DNA of 37,999 nucleotides, taken from NCBI GenBank assembly GCA_910577165.1, contig CAJTLX010000031.1:1-37999 (forward strand), written 5' to 3'. This document shows positions 6,699-15,260 of the stretch, piece by piece (position 1 is the first letter of the stretch; each line of letters begins with the position of its first letter). A program made the position numbers and the translations under genes. The DNA is from an uncultured Lachnospiraceae bacterium. Lineage in GTDB: Bacteria; Bacillota; Clostridia; Lachnospirales; Lachnospiraceae. The notes under the pieces are model-generated. The model did not search any database. It was not told where the DNA came from and was given only the letters and a program-made list of their open reading frames with translations.

Positions 6699-8777
6699 AT
6701 GGATAACTCAAATATTATATTTTACGGCAAGGAATATTGGACGGAGAAATTTGATATTAACCAATGCCGCATTTCTGCTGAATCCGGATACGCATCCGCG
6801 CAGTATGAACTTGGTCAGTGCTATAAGCGCGGCGTGGGAGTAAAAAAGGATTTTGCCATCGCTGTGGAGTGGTTTAAAAAGGCAGCAGCGCAGGGCAATG
6901 CGGCGGCACAGCGAAGCCTTGGCTACTGCTATGAAAATGGTGAGGGTGTTTCTCAGGACTGGGAGAGGGCACTGTACTGGTACGAGGAAGGTGCAAAGGG
7001 AGGCGACGCGGACGCACAGCAGAATATCGCGAACTGCTACCGGTTTAAAATAGGTGTGGAGGAAGCGGATTATGAGAAAGCAGTTTATTGGTATCAGAAA
7101 GCGGCAGATCAGGGGCATAGCGGGGCGCAGAATAATCTTGGAGTGTGCTATGAGCTTGGGCTTGGTGTTAAAAAGTATGAGGAACAAGCATTTTTCTGGT
7201 ATGAACAGGCTGCCGAGGACGGGGAAATTAATGCACAGTATAATTTGGGGCAATGCTACCGCAAGGGGATCGGTGTGGAGCAGGATAACGGGGAGGCGGT
7301 ATACTGGTACAAAAAGGCAGCAGATCACGGCAGTATGAATGCGATGACAAATCTTGGGGCGATGTACGCAATGGGTGAGGGTGTGGAGAAAGATACTGAC
7401 AAGGCGGCTTCTCTGTACCGCAGCGCGGCGGAAATGGGTTCAGCGGATGCACAGAACAATCTTGGCTGCTGTTACAAGTTTGGCGAGGGTGTACCGCAGG
7501 ATTATGTACGGGCTGCTTACTGGTTTGAAAAATCTGCCGCACAGGGGGATGTGGATGCGCAGTATAGTCTTTCTGATCTCTATGAATATGGCAAGGGTGT
7601 GGAACTTGATGAAAAAAAGGCGATGGAATGGTGTTTGAAAGCCGCCGAGGGCGGTAATGTGGATGCGCAATATTCCGCAGGGCATAATTACCATGCGGGA
7701 AATCTTGTGGAAATCGATTTAAAAAAGGCGATCTACTGGTATGAGAAGGCGGCAGATCAGGGTCACGAGAAGGCGCAGGCGTGGCTTGGACTCTGCTATG
7801 AGAAGGGGGAAGGAGTCAAGGAGAATTGCGAAAGGGCGGTTTCTTTGTACCGCAAGTCGGCGGAGCAGGGATATGATGAGGCGCAGTATTTTCTTGGAAA
7901 TTGCTACCGGGATGCTTACGGTGTGGGAAAGGATTTAGAGCAGGCGGTTTACTGGTATAAAAAATCTGCCGATCAGGGAAATGCTGATGCACAGTATGCT
8001 CTCGCAAGCTGCTATGCAAATGGAAGCGGGATAGAACAAAATCGCGAGATCGCCTTTTCATGGTACTTAAAATCTGCTGAGCAGGGACATACATTTGCGC
8101 AGTATATGGCTGCCAATGCCTACTGGGAGGGTGTCGGTGTAGAAAAGGATCTGAAAAGTGCAGCATACTGGTATGAGAAGTCAGCTGATCAGGGGGATGA
8201 GGATGCACAGTATTATCTTGCTTGCTGCTATGAGAATGGTATGGGTGTTGAGAAGGATGAAGTAAAAGCGATGGAATGGTGCGAGAAGGCAGCCAGGGGC
8301 GGAAAAGCAGCGGCGCAGTATTATATGGGGCATTGTTATCGCTTTGGCAAAAATCTTGAACAGGACGAGGAGGAAGCAATTGAATGGTACGAAAGGGCAG
8401 CCGAGCAGGGAAATTTAGATGCGCAGTTTGAGCTTGGCGAGTGCTATCAAAAAGGCATTGGTGTTGATGAGGATGAGGAAGAGGCCTTTGAGTGGTACGA
8501 GAGGGCGGCAAAGGGAGGTTTTGCCTTAGCGCAGAATAAGCTGGGGGTTTGTTATGCAAGTGGCATTGGTGTGGAGCAGGATTTTAAGAAGGCATTTGGC
8601 TGGTTTAAAAAGGCGGCAGATCAGGGAAATGTGACAGCGCAGTACAATACCGGGGGATTTTATGCCACGGGGCGGGGCGTAAAGCAGAATGTGGAGAAGG
8701 CAATTCCATATTTGCAGGCAGCGGCGGCGCAGGGATATGAGAAGGCACAGGCAATGCTTGAGCGGCTAGGGTATTAA
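6699..8777 (+). CDS. Sel1-repeat (TPR-like) protein, 18 repeats
   Basis: The protein has 692 residues and consists almost entirely of 36-residue Sel1-like repeats. From about residue 26 there are 18 units of the form A-xQG-xxxAQxxLGxCYxxGxGVxxDxxxAxxWYxKA, followed by a short cap (AAQGYEKAQAMLERLGY). There is no signal peptide or membrane segment, so it is predicted to be cytoplasmic. Sel1 arrays are superhelical protein-binding scaffolds; known members assemble signalling or degradation complexes, but the partner here is unknown. AGGAG at 6681-6685 lies 13 bases from the ATG, longer than ideal, so translation initiation may be weak. It is followed after 38 bases by a longer paralogue with a matching N-terminus, evidence of gene duplication. 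Repeat family is certain; function is not. Confidence 0.93.
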   Translation: MDNSNIIFYGKEYWTEKFDINQCRISAESGYASAQYELGQCYKRGVGVKKDFAIAVEWFKKAAAQGNAAAQRSLGYCYENGEGVSQDWERALYWYEEGAKGGDADAQQNIANCYRFKIGVEEADYEKAVYWYQKAADQGHSGAQNNLGVCYELGLGVKKYEEQAFFWYEQAAEDGEINAQYNLGQCYRKGIGVEQDNGEAVYWYKKAADHGSMNAMTNLGAMYAMGEGVEKDTDKAASLYRSAAEMGSADAQNNLGCCYKFGEGVPQDYVRAAYWFEKSAAQGDVDAQYSLSDLYEYGKGVELDEKKAMEWCLKAAEGGNVDAQYSAGHNYHAGNLVEIDLKKAIYWYEKAADQGHEKAQAWLGLCYEKGEGVKENCERAVSLYRKSAEQGYDEAQYFLGNCYRDAYGVGKDLEQAVYWYKKSADQGNADAQYALASCYANGSGIEQNREIAFSWYLKSAEQGHTFAQYMAANAYWEGVGVEKDLKSAAYWYEKSADQGDEDAQYYLACCYENGMGVEKDEVKAMEWCEKAARGGKAAAQYYMGHCYRFGKNLEQDEEEAIEWYERAAEQGNLDAQFELGECYQKGIGVDEDEEEAFEWYERAAKGGFALAQNKLGVCYASGIGVEQDFKKAFGWFKKAADQGNVTAQYNTGGFYATGRGVKQNVEKAIPYLQAAAAQGYEKAQAMLERLGY

Positions 8778-8815
8778 AGAAATTACTTAAATGATGATAA
8801 GAGGGAGAAAATAAA

Positions 8816-11440
8816 ATGTCAAATGGAACAAACATTATTGTTTATATATGGCAATTCTGGGAGGATGGTTTTGATTTCAACCAGTGCCTTGCTTCTGCTG
8901 CATCCGGTTATGCGCCGGCACAGTATGAGATTGGTCAGTGCTATAAGCGCGGATGGGGTGTAAAGAAGGATTTTGCGACTGCGATCGAGTGGTTTAACAA
9001 GGCGGTGGCACAGGGATATGCGCCGGCGCAGCGAAGCCTTGGCTATTGCTATGAGAATGGTGAGGGTGTGCCGCAGGACTGGGAAAAGGCGTTTTATTGG
9101 TATGAAAAGGGCGCGAAGGGCGGTGATGTGGATGCACAGCGGAATATGGGGAATCTTTACCTGTTTAACCCGGAAGCCGTAGAAACCGATTATGGAAAGG
9201 CGGTCTATTGGTTCCAGAAGGCGGCGGACCAAGGGCATTCCGATGCCCAGGTCAACCTTGGCTATTGCTATGAGATGGGGTACGGCGTGCCGCAGGACTG
9301 GGAACGGGCAGCTTATTGGTACAAGGAAGCGGCCGAGCAGGGGAATGATGCCGGACAGAATAACATAGGGCAGTGCTACAAGAATGGACAGGGCGTAGAA
9401 AAGGACATAAAAAAGGCAATTTACTGGTATGAAAAGGCAATCGCGCAGGGCAATGTCAGCTCCATGAACAATCTTGGGGTTTTGTATGCAAAGGGCGATG
9501 GCATCGAAAAAGATGAGAAGAAAGCGGTGGAATGTTACCGCAAAGCGGCCGAGGCAGGGAATGCCACCGCGCAGAATAACCTTGGGGGCTGTTACGAAGA
9601 TGGGAATGGCGTAGAACAGGATGATGCGCAGGCGGTCTATTGGTTCCAAAAGGCGGCCGAGCAGGGGTATGCGCATGCACGGTATAATCTTGCGCGTTTT
9701 TACAAAAAAGGAGCCGGTGTAGGGCAGGATCACAAAAAGGCGTTGGAATTGTTCTTAGGGCTGGCGGAGGAAGGCATGGCGGATGCCCAGTTCGAGGTGG
9801 GGGTTTATTATGGGGTGGAGGGTACCGGGATTAGGCAGGATTATGGGCAGGCAGTTTTCTGGTACAGGAAAGCCGCCGAACAGGGGCATGCTACCGCGCA
9901 ATCTAACCTTGGCTGGTGCTATGGGATGGGCAATGGTGTAAAGCAGGACGAGAAACAGGCGGTCTATTGGTATGAGAGAGCGGCAAAACAGGGGTATGCG
10001 GATGCGCAGTATAATCTTGGAACCTGCTACGCGAATGGGGAGGGAGAAAAGGAGGATTGTGAAAAAGCGGTTTCTTGGTATACGAAAGCGGCCGAGCAGG
10101 GATTGGCGGATGCGCAGTGTGCGCTTGGCAATTGTTATCGCAATGGGCGCGGCGTGGAAGAAGATATGGAGCAGGCAGTTTCTTGGTATACGAAAGCAGC
10201 CGAGCAGGGATTGGCGGATGCGCAGTGTGCGCTTGGCAATTGTTATCGCAATGGGCGCGGCGTGGAAGAAGATATGGAGCAGGCAGTTTCTTGGTATACG
10301 AAAGCAGCCGAGCAGGGATTGGCGAAGGCGCAGTATGCACTTGCCCAGTGCTACGATAATGGCGATGGAGTGGAGGAAGATGAGGAGGAAGCGTTCCGCC
10401 TGTATGAAAAAGCCGCAATGCAGGGACATACCTATGCGCAGAATGAACTCGGCAACTGTTATTGGCTCGGCAAGGGGGTAAAGAAGGATGAAAAGCAGGC
10501 GGTGGTATGGTACGAAAGGGCGGCGGCGCAGGATGATGAGGAGGCGCAGAGCCATCTCGCCTACGCCTATGAGAAGGGCAGGGGTGTAAAGAAGGATGAG
10601 CAGAAGGCTTTTGAATTGGTCTGCAAGTCCGCGCAGGGAGGCTATGAGTCCGCACAGTATTATTTGGGGCATTGTTATGCCTGCGGGAAATATGTAGAAA
10701 AGGATGATGTGCAGGCAGCGGCGTGGTTCGCGAAGGCGGCCGAGCAGGACCATGTGCCATCGCAGTACCGGCTCGGCAACTGTTACCGGGATGGCGTGGG
10801 GGTCAAGAAAGATCTTGATATGGCACTTGCGTGGTATCAAAAAGCGGCAGAACAGGGCGATGCACAGGCACAGGCAGCACTAGAGCAAATCCGGTTGGCT
10901 AACAAGGATGCAGGGCAGGACTCGGAAGGTGATGTCCGAACATATGAGAAAGCGGCAAGGCGTGGGGATGTGGATGCGCAGTTTTCCCTCGGTCTTTGTT
11001 ATTCAAATGGCGAAGGGGTAGAGCAGGATGATGCGCGGGCGGCGGTGTGGTTTTCGAGGGCAGCGGATCAAGGCCATGTAGGCGCACAGTATGTTCTTGC
11101 CTATTGTTACCAGACCGGGCAAGGGATGGAGCTTGATATTGCCAAGGCGGTTTTCTGGTACCGCAGGGCAGCAGAGCAGGGATATCCGCTTGCATGGGGC
11201 AGCCTTGGGCAATTGTATGCGACCGGGCAGGGCGTTCCACAGGATTTCGCGAAGGCGGTCGAATTGTACCAAAAGGCGGCCGAGCAGGGCGATGAGGAGG
11301 CACAGTATAACCTCGGGGTCTGCTACATAACCGGGCAGGGCGTACAGCCGAACCGCGCGGTGGCGGTGGCATGGCTTAAGGAGGCGGCAGCACGGGGAAA
11401 TGAGAGTGCTGTTGCCTTGTTAAAGCAGCTTGGGGATTAG
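8816..11440 (+). CDS. Sel1-repeat (TPR-like) protein, 23 repeats, paralogue of the upstream gene
   Basis: The protein has 874 residues. The first 110 residues closely match the upstream protein (DFNQC, YKRGWGVKKDF, AQRSLGYCYENGEGVPQDW). About 23 Sel1 units and a cap follow. Unit 19 (around AQAALEQIRLANKDAGQDSEG) is degenerate and may form a hinge. Units 12 and 13 are identical at protein level and nearly so in DNA (see 10067-10324), which shows recent array growth. Predicted to be cytoplasmic, without signal or membrane segments. GAGGGAG at 8801-8807 serves as binding site. The two genes are probably one operon from the promoter at 6446. Having paired scaffolds of different length suggests two client sets or a hetero-assembly, but that is inference. 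Confidence 0.93.
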   Translation: MSNGTNIIVYIWQFWEDGFDFNQCLASAASGYAPAQYEIGQCYKRGWGVKKDFATAIEWFNKAVAQGYAPAQRSLGYCYENGEGVPQDWEKAFYWYEKGAKGGDVDAQRNMGNLYLFNPEAVETDYGKAVYWFQKAADQGHSDAQVNLGYCYEMGYGVPQDWERAAYWYKEAAEQGNDAGQNNIGQCYKNGQGVEKDIKKAIYWYEKAIAQGNVSSMNNLGVLYAKGDGIEKDEKKAVECYRKAAEAGNATAQNNLGGCYEDGNGVEQDDAQAVYWFQKAAEQGYAHARYNLARFYKKGAGVGQDHKKALELFLGLAEEGMADAQFEVGVYYGVEGTGIRQDYGQAVFWYRKAAEQGHATAQSNLGWCYGMGNGVKQDEKQAVYWYERAAKQGYADAQYNLGTCYANGEGEKEDCEKAVSWYTKAAEQGLADAQCALGNCYRNGRGVEEDMEQAVSWYTKAAEQGLADAQCALGNCYRNGRGVEEDMEQAVSWYTKAAEQGLAKAQYALAQCYDNGDGVEEDEEEAFRLYEKAAMQGHTYAQNELGNCYWLGKGVKKDEKQAVVWYERAAAQDDEEAQSHLAYAYEKGRGVKKDEQKAFELVCKSAQGGYESAQYYLGHCYACGKYVEKDDVQAAAWFAKAAEQDHVPSQYRLGNCYRDGVGVKKDLDMALAWYQKAAEQGDAQAQAALEQIRLANKDAGQDSEGDVRTYEKAARRGDVDAQFSLGLCYSNGEGVEQDDARAAVWFSRAADQGHVGAQYVLAYCYQTGQGMELDIAKAVFWYRRAAEQGYPLAWGSLGQLYATGQGVPQDFAKAVELYQKAAEQGDEEAQYNLGVCYITGQGVQPNRAVAVAWLKEAAARGNESAVALLKQLGD
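10067..10324 (+). repeat. Recent 108-bp in-frame tandem duplication in Sel1 gene
   Basis: Units beginning at 10067, 10175 and 10283 are spaced exactly 108 bp (36 codons). The block from 10175 repeats without visible change from about 10090 through 10324, apart from two single-base differences in the first unit (GCGG versus GCAG at its start and GCGG versus GCAG in the next alanine). Each unit is one Sel1 repeat, so the reading frame is kept. Confidence 0.9.
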
Positions 11441-11481
11441 GTTAAAAGAAATCATGCACAATAATCTTGGAAGCCAGAAAA

Positions 11482-12525
11482 TTAAAGCATTGTAATATGA
11501 ATTATTTCCATCCATTTGCCAAGTGCGATGCGAAGAACTTTGCAGTTTGCAGTCATCAGGATCAGAATTACAAATAGGAGAAAGAATGTCGCACTAGTGA
11601 ATACTTTGGTCTTCTTCCTGTGGCTTCTGCTGCCGGAACACATTGTGGCAATGGCAGCAATTCTGCGCTCTGTGGTGTGGGCGCAGTAAAACCCCGCCAT
11701 AAGCTCCGGTTTTGTATATCCGGCAAAGCCCGCGATACGTTTTGCATATTCAAACTGATCTTTGCGGCTGTGTCCGTCAAGCAGTGACTTGTCACAGGAA
11801 ATTTCACGACGCTCATGAAAGATGCGGGCGAATAAAAAAAGCAGCGGGTTAAACCAATAAAAACTTTTGATAAAAAGAAGCAGATATTTATAAAAAATAT
11901 CATTTCTTCGGCAGTGGATCAATTCATGGCACAAAACAAATTCAGTATATTGTTCCGATAATTTTGTCTGCAGAAGGAAAATGATAGTATATACAATATT
12001 GGAAATTATCGGAGTGCTAAGAAGCGCGCAGTATTGAATTTGAATTGGTCTGCGAATCCGATATTCTTCCATAAGCTGATTTTTTAATAATTCCAGCTCG
12101 CGGTTTGTGTTGGTGGAGGAGATTGTCTGTAGCTGGGTAAGCAAACGGTGATTTTTTGCAATGCGCACCAGAAAAACAACGAGGAAAACGATGAACCATA
12201 TTGCGAAAAGATAGATAGGGAAGAGGGCGCAGTTCGCGGTAAAAATCAAAAAAATGATAGGAAATAGGCAGTTCTGTAAAAATAAAATGGTCAAAATCCG
12301 CACCGGACGCGGGAAGTATGGGTGGCTTTGCACTCCGGACAAAAAATAACGCCGCAAATATTGGTGAGATAAGATGGAAAATTAACGTAGAGCGCAGGAG
12401 GAGATAGTTCTCCCCCGCGCTTATCATTTTTGTGCGATACAAAATTTCTGCAAGCAGGAAAAAATTCCACCGAAAACAGAAGCCGAGAACAGTAAAATAA
12501 AAAAATCACTCAGTTTCGCTATCAT
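11482..12525 (-). pseudogene. BlaR1/MecR1-like M56 membrane peptidase, frameshifted
   Basis: The start at 12525 (ATG overlapping the end of the blaI-like gene) gives MIAKLSDFFILLFSASVFGG and then a TGA at 12426-12424 right after an A5 run. Adding one A restores the next hydrophobic segment (MISAGENYLLLRSTLIFHLI). Further on another shift is needed, within about 12230-12330, to reach the frame with LFPIYLFAIWFIVFLVVFLV and the zinc-protease motif HELIH (HExxH). The C-terminus holds one more membrane helix and ends soon after it, without any penicillin-binding sensor domain. At least two frameshifts make this a pseudogene unless the base calls are wrong. Intact relatives cleave the partner BlaI-type repressor after sensing an envelope signal. 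Confidence 0.75.
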
Positions 12526-12928
12526 GCTTTATCTCCTCCAACAATTGACTGATGCGTTCTTCCTGCTTTTTCGTCAGGCAGCTTTTTCCGCAGAAGGCGG
12601 CAACCAGGTCAAAAAAAGAATTATTTCCAAGGCTTTTTTCAAGCTGTTGTCCCGCGATTGCCTGCTCATATTCTTGCTGCGTAAAAAGTGGATAATATAT
12701 GTGGTGCCGTCCCTGCTGAACGGTTTTTACATAGCCCTTTTTGTTGATTTTAAAGAGAATTGTACCCTTTGTGCCCTGTCCCTGGCAAAATTCGGACTCC
12801 GCATATATTTCATGGCTGCTGATTCCTTCCGGGTGCGCCCAGATCAGTTTCATAAATTTAAGTTCCAGGGGGGAGAGTTTGCGGGCAACGCCGAGTGAAT
12901 TTAAGGATTCGCTGACTTTTTGTTTCAT
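12506..12928 (-). CDS. BlaI/MecI-family winged-helix repressor
   Basis: The protein has 140 residues. After a 15-residue leader it holds the Penicillinase_R winged helix (LSPLELKFMKLIWAHPEGISS; GTKGTILFKINKKGYVKTVQQGRHHIYYPL). The C-terminal half should dimerise. Relatives bind TACA-N-TGTA operators and are removed by an M56 peptidase. The partner downstream (11482-12525) overlaps by 20 bases and is frameshifted, so the repressor may be uninducible. No TACA...TGTA operator is visible upstream. Instead a tnpB fragment ends 25 bases before the start, so the original promoter may have been lost. AAAGGAAG serves as binding site. Confidence 0.85.
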   Translation of the reverse strand: MKQKVSESLNSLGVARKLSPLELKFMKLIWAHPEGISSHEIYAESEFCQGQGTKGTILFKINKKGYVKTVQQGRHHIYYPLFTQQEYEQAIAGQQLEKSLGNNSFFDLVAAFCGKSCLTKKQEERISQLLEEIKHDSETE

Positions 12929-12952
12929 AAATGTGTTCTTCCTTTCCTAAAT

Positions 12953-13234
12953 CTACCTTTTCCATTTTTCCTGCTTATGTCCTCCCTGTTCTAGGCAGCT
13001 GCGCATAGCTTCGAGAAAGTCAAAAATCCATTCAACCTCTTCATTTTCATCACGAAAATGCTTAAATAATTTTTTCATATCTCCTTTTCCGATATATTTA
13101 TTTCCGTTCTTATAATTCTCTTTTTGATAATTTAAACCCCAATTATAAGCATATCTTGCAAGACCACATGATTTTTTAAATAGTATCTCTTGCTCTTTAT
13201 TTGGATATAATTTAACTTTTATCCCTCTAATCAT
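12953..13234 (-). pseudogene. TnpB (IS200/IS605-type) N-terminal fragment
   Basis: The first 70 of 93 codons match the N-terminal OrfB_IS605 region (IRGIKVKLYPNKEQEILFKK, YNWGLNYQ, the start typical of TnpB). After EEVEWIFDF the similarity stops and the last 25 residues look random. The RuvC nuclease and zinc-ribbon parts, roughly 300 residues, are missing. This is a dead remnant of an insertion sequence. It shows that such elements have visited the locus and gives context to the right-end-like elements at 5163 and 21857. Confidence 0.8.
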
Positions 13235-13299
13235 TTTCTTGTTCTAACTCCTTTATCATTTCCTTAGTTCTTTTTGATCTTTTCCCCTGAAGTTTGCAA

Positions 13300-13419
13300 C
13301 TAAAAACTGTCCTTCTCGTTCACCGCCTCATTAAACATTTCCCGCATACGGGTTTTCTTTTTGGCACACTCCGCTGTGTCGTAGATAAGTTCCTTTGGTT
13401 TTTTAGAAAATAAGCCCAT
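13300..13419 (-). CDS. Small ORF of 39 codons upstream of the tnpB fragment, doubtful
   Basis: A frame from ATG 13419 encodes MGLFSKKPKELIYDTAEC and 21 more mostly charged residues, ending with EAVNEKDSF. Immediately after its stop another frame encodes LQGKRSKRTKEMIKELEQEND and overlaps the tnpB start, which could be the remainder after a frameshift. No recognised family and only a weak binding site (GAGG). It may be an insertion-sequence leftover or a real small gene. Confidence 0.3.
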   Translation of the reverse strand: MGLFSKKPKELIYDTAECAKKKTRMREMFNEAVNEKDSF

Positions 13420-13442
13420 TTTGTTTTCAGTCCTCTGATCTT

Positions 13443-13543
13443 GAGTTCCGTAAAATCCCTTTCTGTACCTAATGATCTGGGGAATAAATTTCTGTGCACA
13501 TAGCTTCCAGAAATTTATTTCCGGGTACAGTACAGGATTTTAC
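13443..13543 (-). repeat. Imperfect-palindrome repeat, copy 4
   Basis: Read on the minus strand, GTAAAATCC (13543-13535) pairs with GGATTTTAC (13458-13450). The core GTACCCGGAAATAAATTTCTG pairs with CAGAAATTTATTCC, leaving a one-sided bulge before GGTAC. The loop GAAGCTATGTGCA matches the copy 1 loop. The tail here is GGAACTC rather than GGAACTAAAAAT. It directly follows copy 3 on this strand. Confidence 0.78.
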
Positions 13544-13546
13544 TGA

Positions 13547-13646
13547 TTTTTAGTTCCGCATATGCCCTTCTAGTCCCATCATCTAGGAGGGATTTTTGTT
13601 CACTTTGTTCTCAAAAACTCCCTCCGGGTGCTATGCGGACATATGC
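13547..13646 (-). repeat. Imperfect-palindrome repeat, copy 3
   Basis: Read on the minus strand, CAGCATATG begins the element, CACCCGGAGGG pairs with CCCTCC and GGG around a bulge, and CATATGC closes it, followed by GGAACTAAAAAT. The loop (GAACAAAGTGAAC) is the most divergent of the four. The flanks AACAGCA and GGAACTAAAAAT match copies 1 and 2. It ends about 20 bases from the stop of the acidic protein gene, so it could act as part of that transcript's 3' end. Confidence 0.75.
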
Positions 13647-13664
13647 TGTTTTAGTTCCATAAAA

Positions 13665-14069
13665 TTACTCCAACTTCATATCATAATATTCTTCACCGTC
13701 TTCTTCATCGATGTACGGCACCGCATAAAACCTCTTGCCAATTAATGCTCTTAACTGTTGAAGATTAGCTAAATTGAGAGAGCCAAATTCCTGATAACAG
13801 ATAGTTTCACTTGTCTGATTGAGTGATTCGTAAAAGTCTGTAACAAATACAGAAAATTCATCCAGGATTCCCTCGATAGGAACCTGTGTAAGATTTCTTG
13901 GGGAGGCATCTTCCTCACCGTAACATTCTCGTTCCATCTCAAAGGAGAGGGAGGTTACAAAAATCATATCTTCATCATATGGACATTTTGTCCGGTAAAT
14001 TCCCTCTTCTATTTTTTCGTAGTCGGGTTTGGAGTATTTTTCCGGTGTATAATTTTGGAAATTTTTCAT
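13665..14069 (-). CDS. Acidic hypothetical protein
   Basis: The protein has 134 residues and I do not recognise it. The start at 14069 (MKNFQNYTPEKYSK) is chosen because AAGGGGA lies seven bases upstream; a GTG 18 bases earlier would overlap that site. It is strongly acidic, with clusters such as DEEDGEEYYD near the C-terminus, soluble, and without a signal peptide. Two cysteines are the only redox-capable residues. It stands alone between the hairpin pair and an AT-rich, apparently empty stretch of about 200 bases before the LysR gene. Good codon use and a good binding site make it likely to be a real gene. Confidence 0.65.
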   Translation of the reverse strand: MKNFQNYTPEKYSKPDYEKIEEGIYRTKCPYDEDMIFVTSLSFEMERECYGEEDASPRNLTQVPIEGILDEFSVFVTDFYESLNQTSETICYQEFGSLNLANLQQLRALIGKRFYAVPYIDEEDGEEYYDMKLE

Positions 14070-14273
14070 TTTTATCCCCTTTCGCACTTTTGTGCATACC
14101 CATCAATAGTTTATTTCAGATCACTTTCTTATTATATTAGATTTTCTTTGTAAAATCAACCAATTTTTTGGAAAAAGTAAATATATTGATATATTATCAA
14201 AAATGTAAATATATTGTTGAAAAAATAAAATATTGTATGTTTTTTGTGTGAAAATTTCTGAATTTGTGATCTA

Positions 14274-15149
14274 TTATGAAAACTCGTATTTCAGCATTTC
14301 CAGTAGCCGTCCAGCAATGGGTGTAAAGACTTGATATTTTTTCCATATTAAGTATATTTTAGTTTCGAGTTTAGGGGCAAGGGGGCGGAAAACAAGCCCG
14401 CTTTCAGGGGTTGTATCAATTAGATGTTCAAAAGTTAGAAGATAACCAAGTCCTTCTTTAACAAAAAGGGAACCATTGTAGGACAGACGAAATGAACCCT
14501 CAAGATATAGTTTATCCCTATTATTACCACACCATTTAGAAATATCATTGTCCCATCCCTGCTCGGAACAAAATAAAGGGAGTCCAATTAAGTCCTCTGT
14601 GCTGATGGTACTTTTTTTTGCCAGTGGACAATCTTTTGGCATGACAACGCCCCACAAATCAGCAACGGGAAATGTTAAATAGTGATATTTTGCAGTATTC
14701 GGTTCCTGTGCTAACACCGCAAAATCAATAATTCCCTTATCCAGTTTTTCTGTAACTTGCTCTGTGTCGCCGCTCGTAATATGATAGCGCAAATTAGGGT
14801 AAATTTCCCTGAATTTTCTGATTGCGGCAGCGAGGTATCTAATCTGATAGGATTCCGCCAGACCAAAGTAAACATCGCCACCCAAAACATCATCTAATGT
14901 GAGAAATTCAGTAGTGATCCTATCTGCCATTTTGATCAGATCCTCCGCCCGTTTTCTCAGCAAAATACCTTCCTCAGTAAGTTGTATACTAAAACTGTGG
15001 CGTGTGAACAGCTTTTTCCCCAATTCTTCTTCAAGAGCTTTTAATTGTTTGGAGAGTGTGGGTTGGGTAACATGAAGCAGTTCCGCTGCGCGGGTCATAT
15101 TTTCCTCCCTTGCCACGGCGAGAAAATATCTTATGGTTCGCAGTTCCAT
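14274..15149 (-). CDS. LysR-family transcriptional regulator
   Basis: The protein has 291 residues, the usual LysR length. Residues 1-60 form the winged helix (RTIRYFLAVAREENMTRAAE, LHVTQPTLSKQLKALEEELG). From about residue 90 an inducer-binding periplasmic-protein-like domain follows (GDVYFGLAESYQIRYLAAAI; DFAVLAQEP). It is divergent from the small ATA-start gene and the alpha/beta hydrolase, the classic arrangement for a LysR activator and its target. A perfect palindrome lies in the shared intergenic region 28 bases from its start. It likely activates the hydrolase operon in response to an unknown small molecule and represses itself. Confidence 0.9.
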   Translation of the reverse strand: MELRTIRYFLAVAREENMTRAAELLHVTQPTLSKQLKALEEELGKKLFTRHSFSIQLTEEGILLRKRAEDLIKMADRITTEFLTLDDVLGGDVYFGLAESYQIRYLAAAIRKFREIYPNLRYHITSGDTEQVTEKLDKGIIDFAVLAQEPNTAKYHYLTFPVADLWGVVMPKDCPLAKKSTISTEDLIGLPLFCSEQGWDNDISKWCGNNRDKLYLEGSFRLSYNGSLFVKEGLGYLLTFEHLIDTTPESGLVFRPLAPKLETKIYLIWKKYQVFTPIAGRLLEMLKYEFS

Positions 15150-15176
15150 ATCGTCCTCCTAAGATATTCCAAAATT

Positions 15177-15192
15177 TTATATCACGATATAA
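15177..15192. promoter_or_regulatory. Palindromic operator candidate for the LysR regulator
   Basis: TTATATCACGATATAA is a 7+2+7 perfect palindrome in the divergent intergenic region, with the interrupted AT-dyad character of LysR boxes. A TATAAT box on the plus strand lies about 35 bases downstream (15227-15232) with only a weak -35 region (TTAGCG, 15203-15208, 18 bp), as expected for an activator-dependent promoter. Confidence 0.6.
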
Positions 15193-15202
15193 ATTATAAC
15201 TA

Positions 15203-15232
15203 TTAGCGAAATATAAGTCAAGAGAATATAAT
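15203..15232 (+). promoter_or_regulatory. Activator-type promoter for the hydrolase operon
   Basis: A consensus -10 (TATAAT, 15227-15232) is paired with a poor -35 (TTAGCG) at 18 bp. The transcript would start near 15239, about 20 bases before the ATA start codon. Confidence 0.5.
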
Positions 15233-15260
15233 ACAGGCATAGAAGGAAGGGGGCGGTCAT

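Noticed and set aside
8819..11372. Long minus-strand frames opposite both Sel1 genes, up to 361 codons
   Set aside because: They mirror the repeat period of the Sel1 genes, lack binding sites and encode low-complexity Pro/His/Arg or Leu/Ile-rich sequence. They are shadows of a codon-biased repeat.
11482..12525. Programmed frameshifting in the M56 gene at the A5 run
   Set aside because: A second, independent frame change further on is also needed, so decay or base-call error is simpler.
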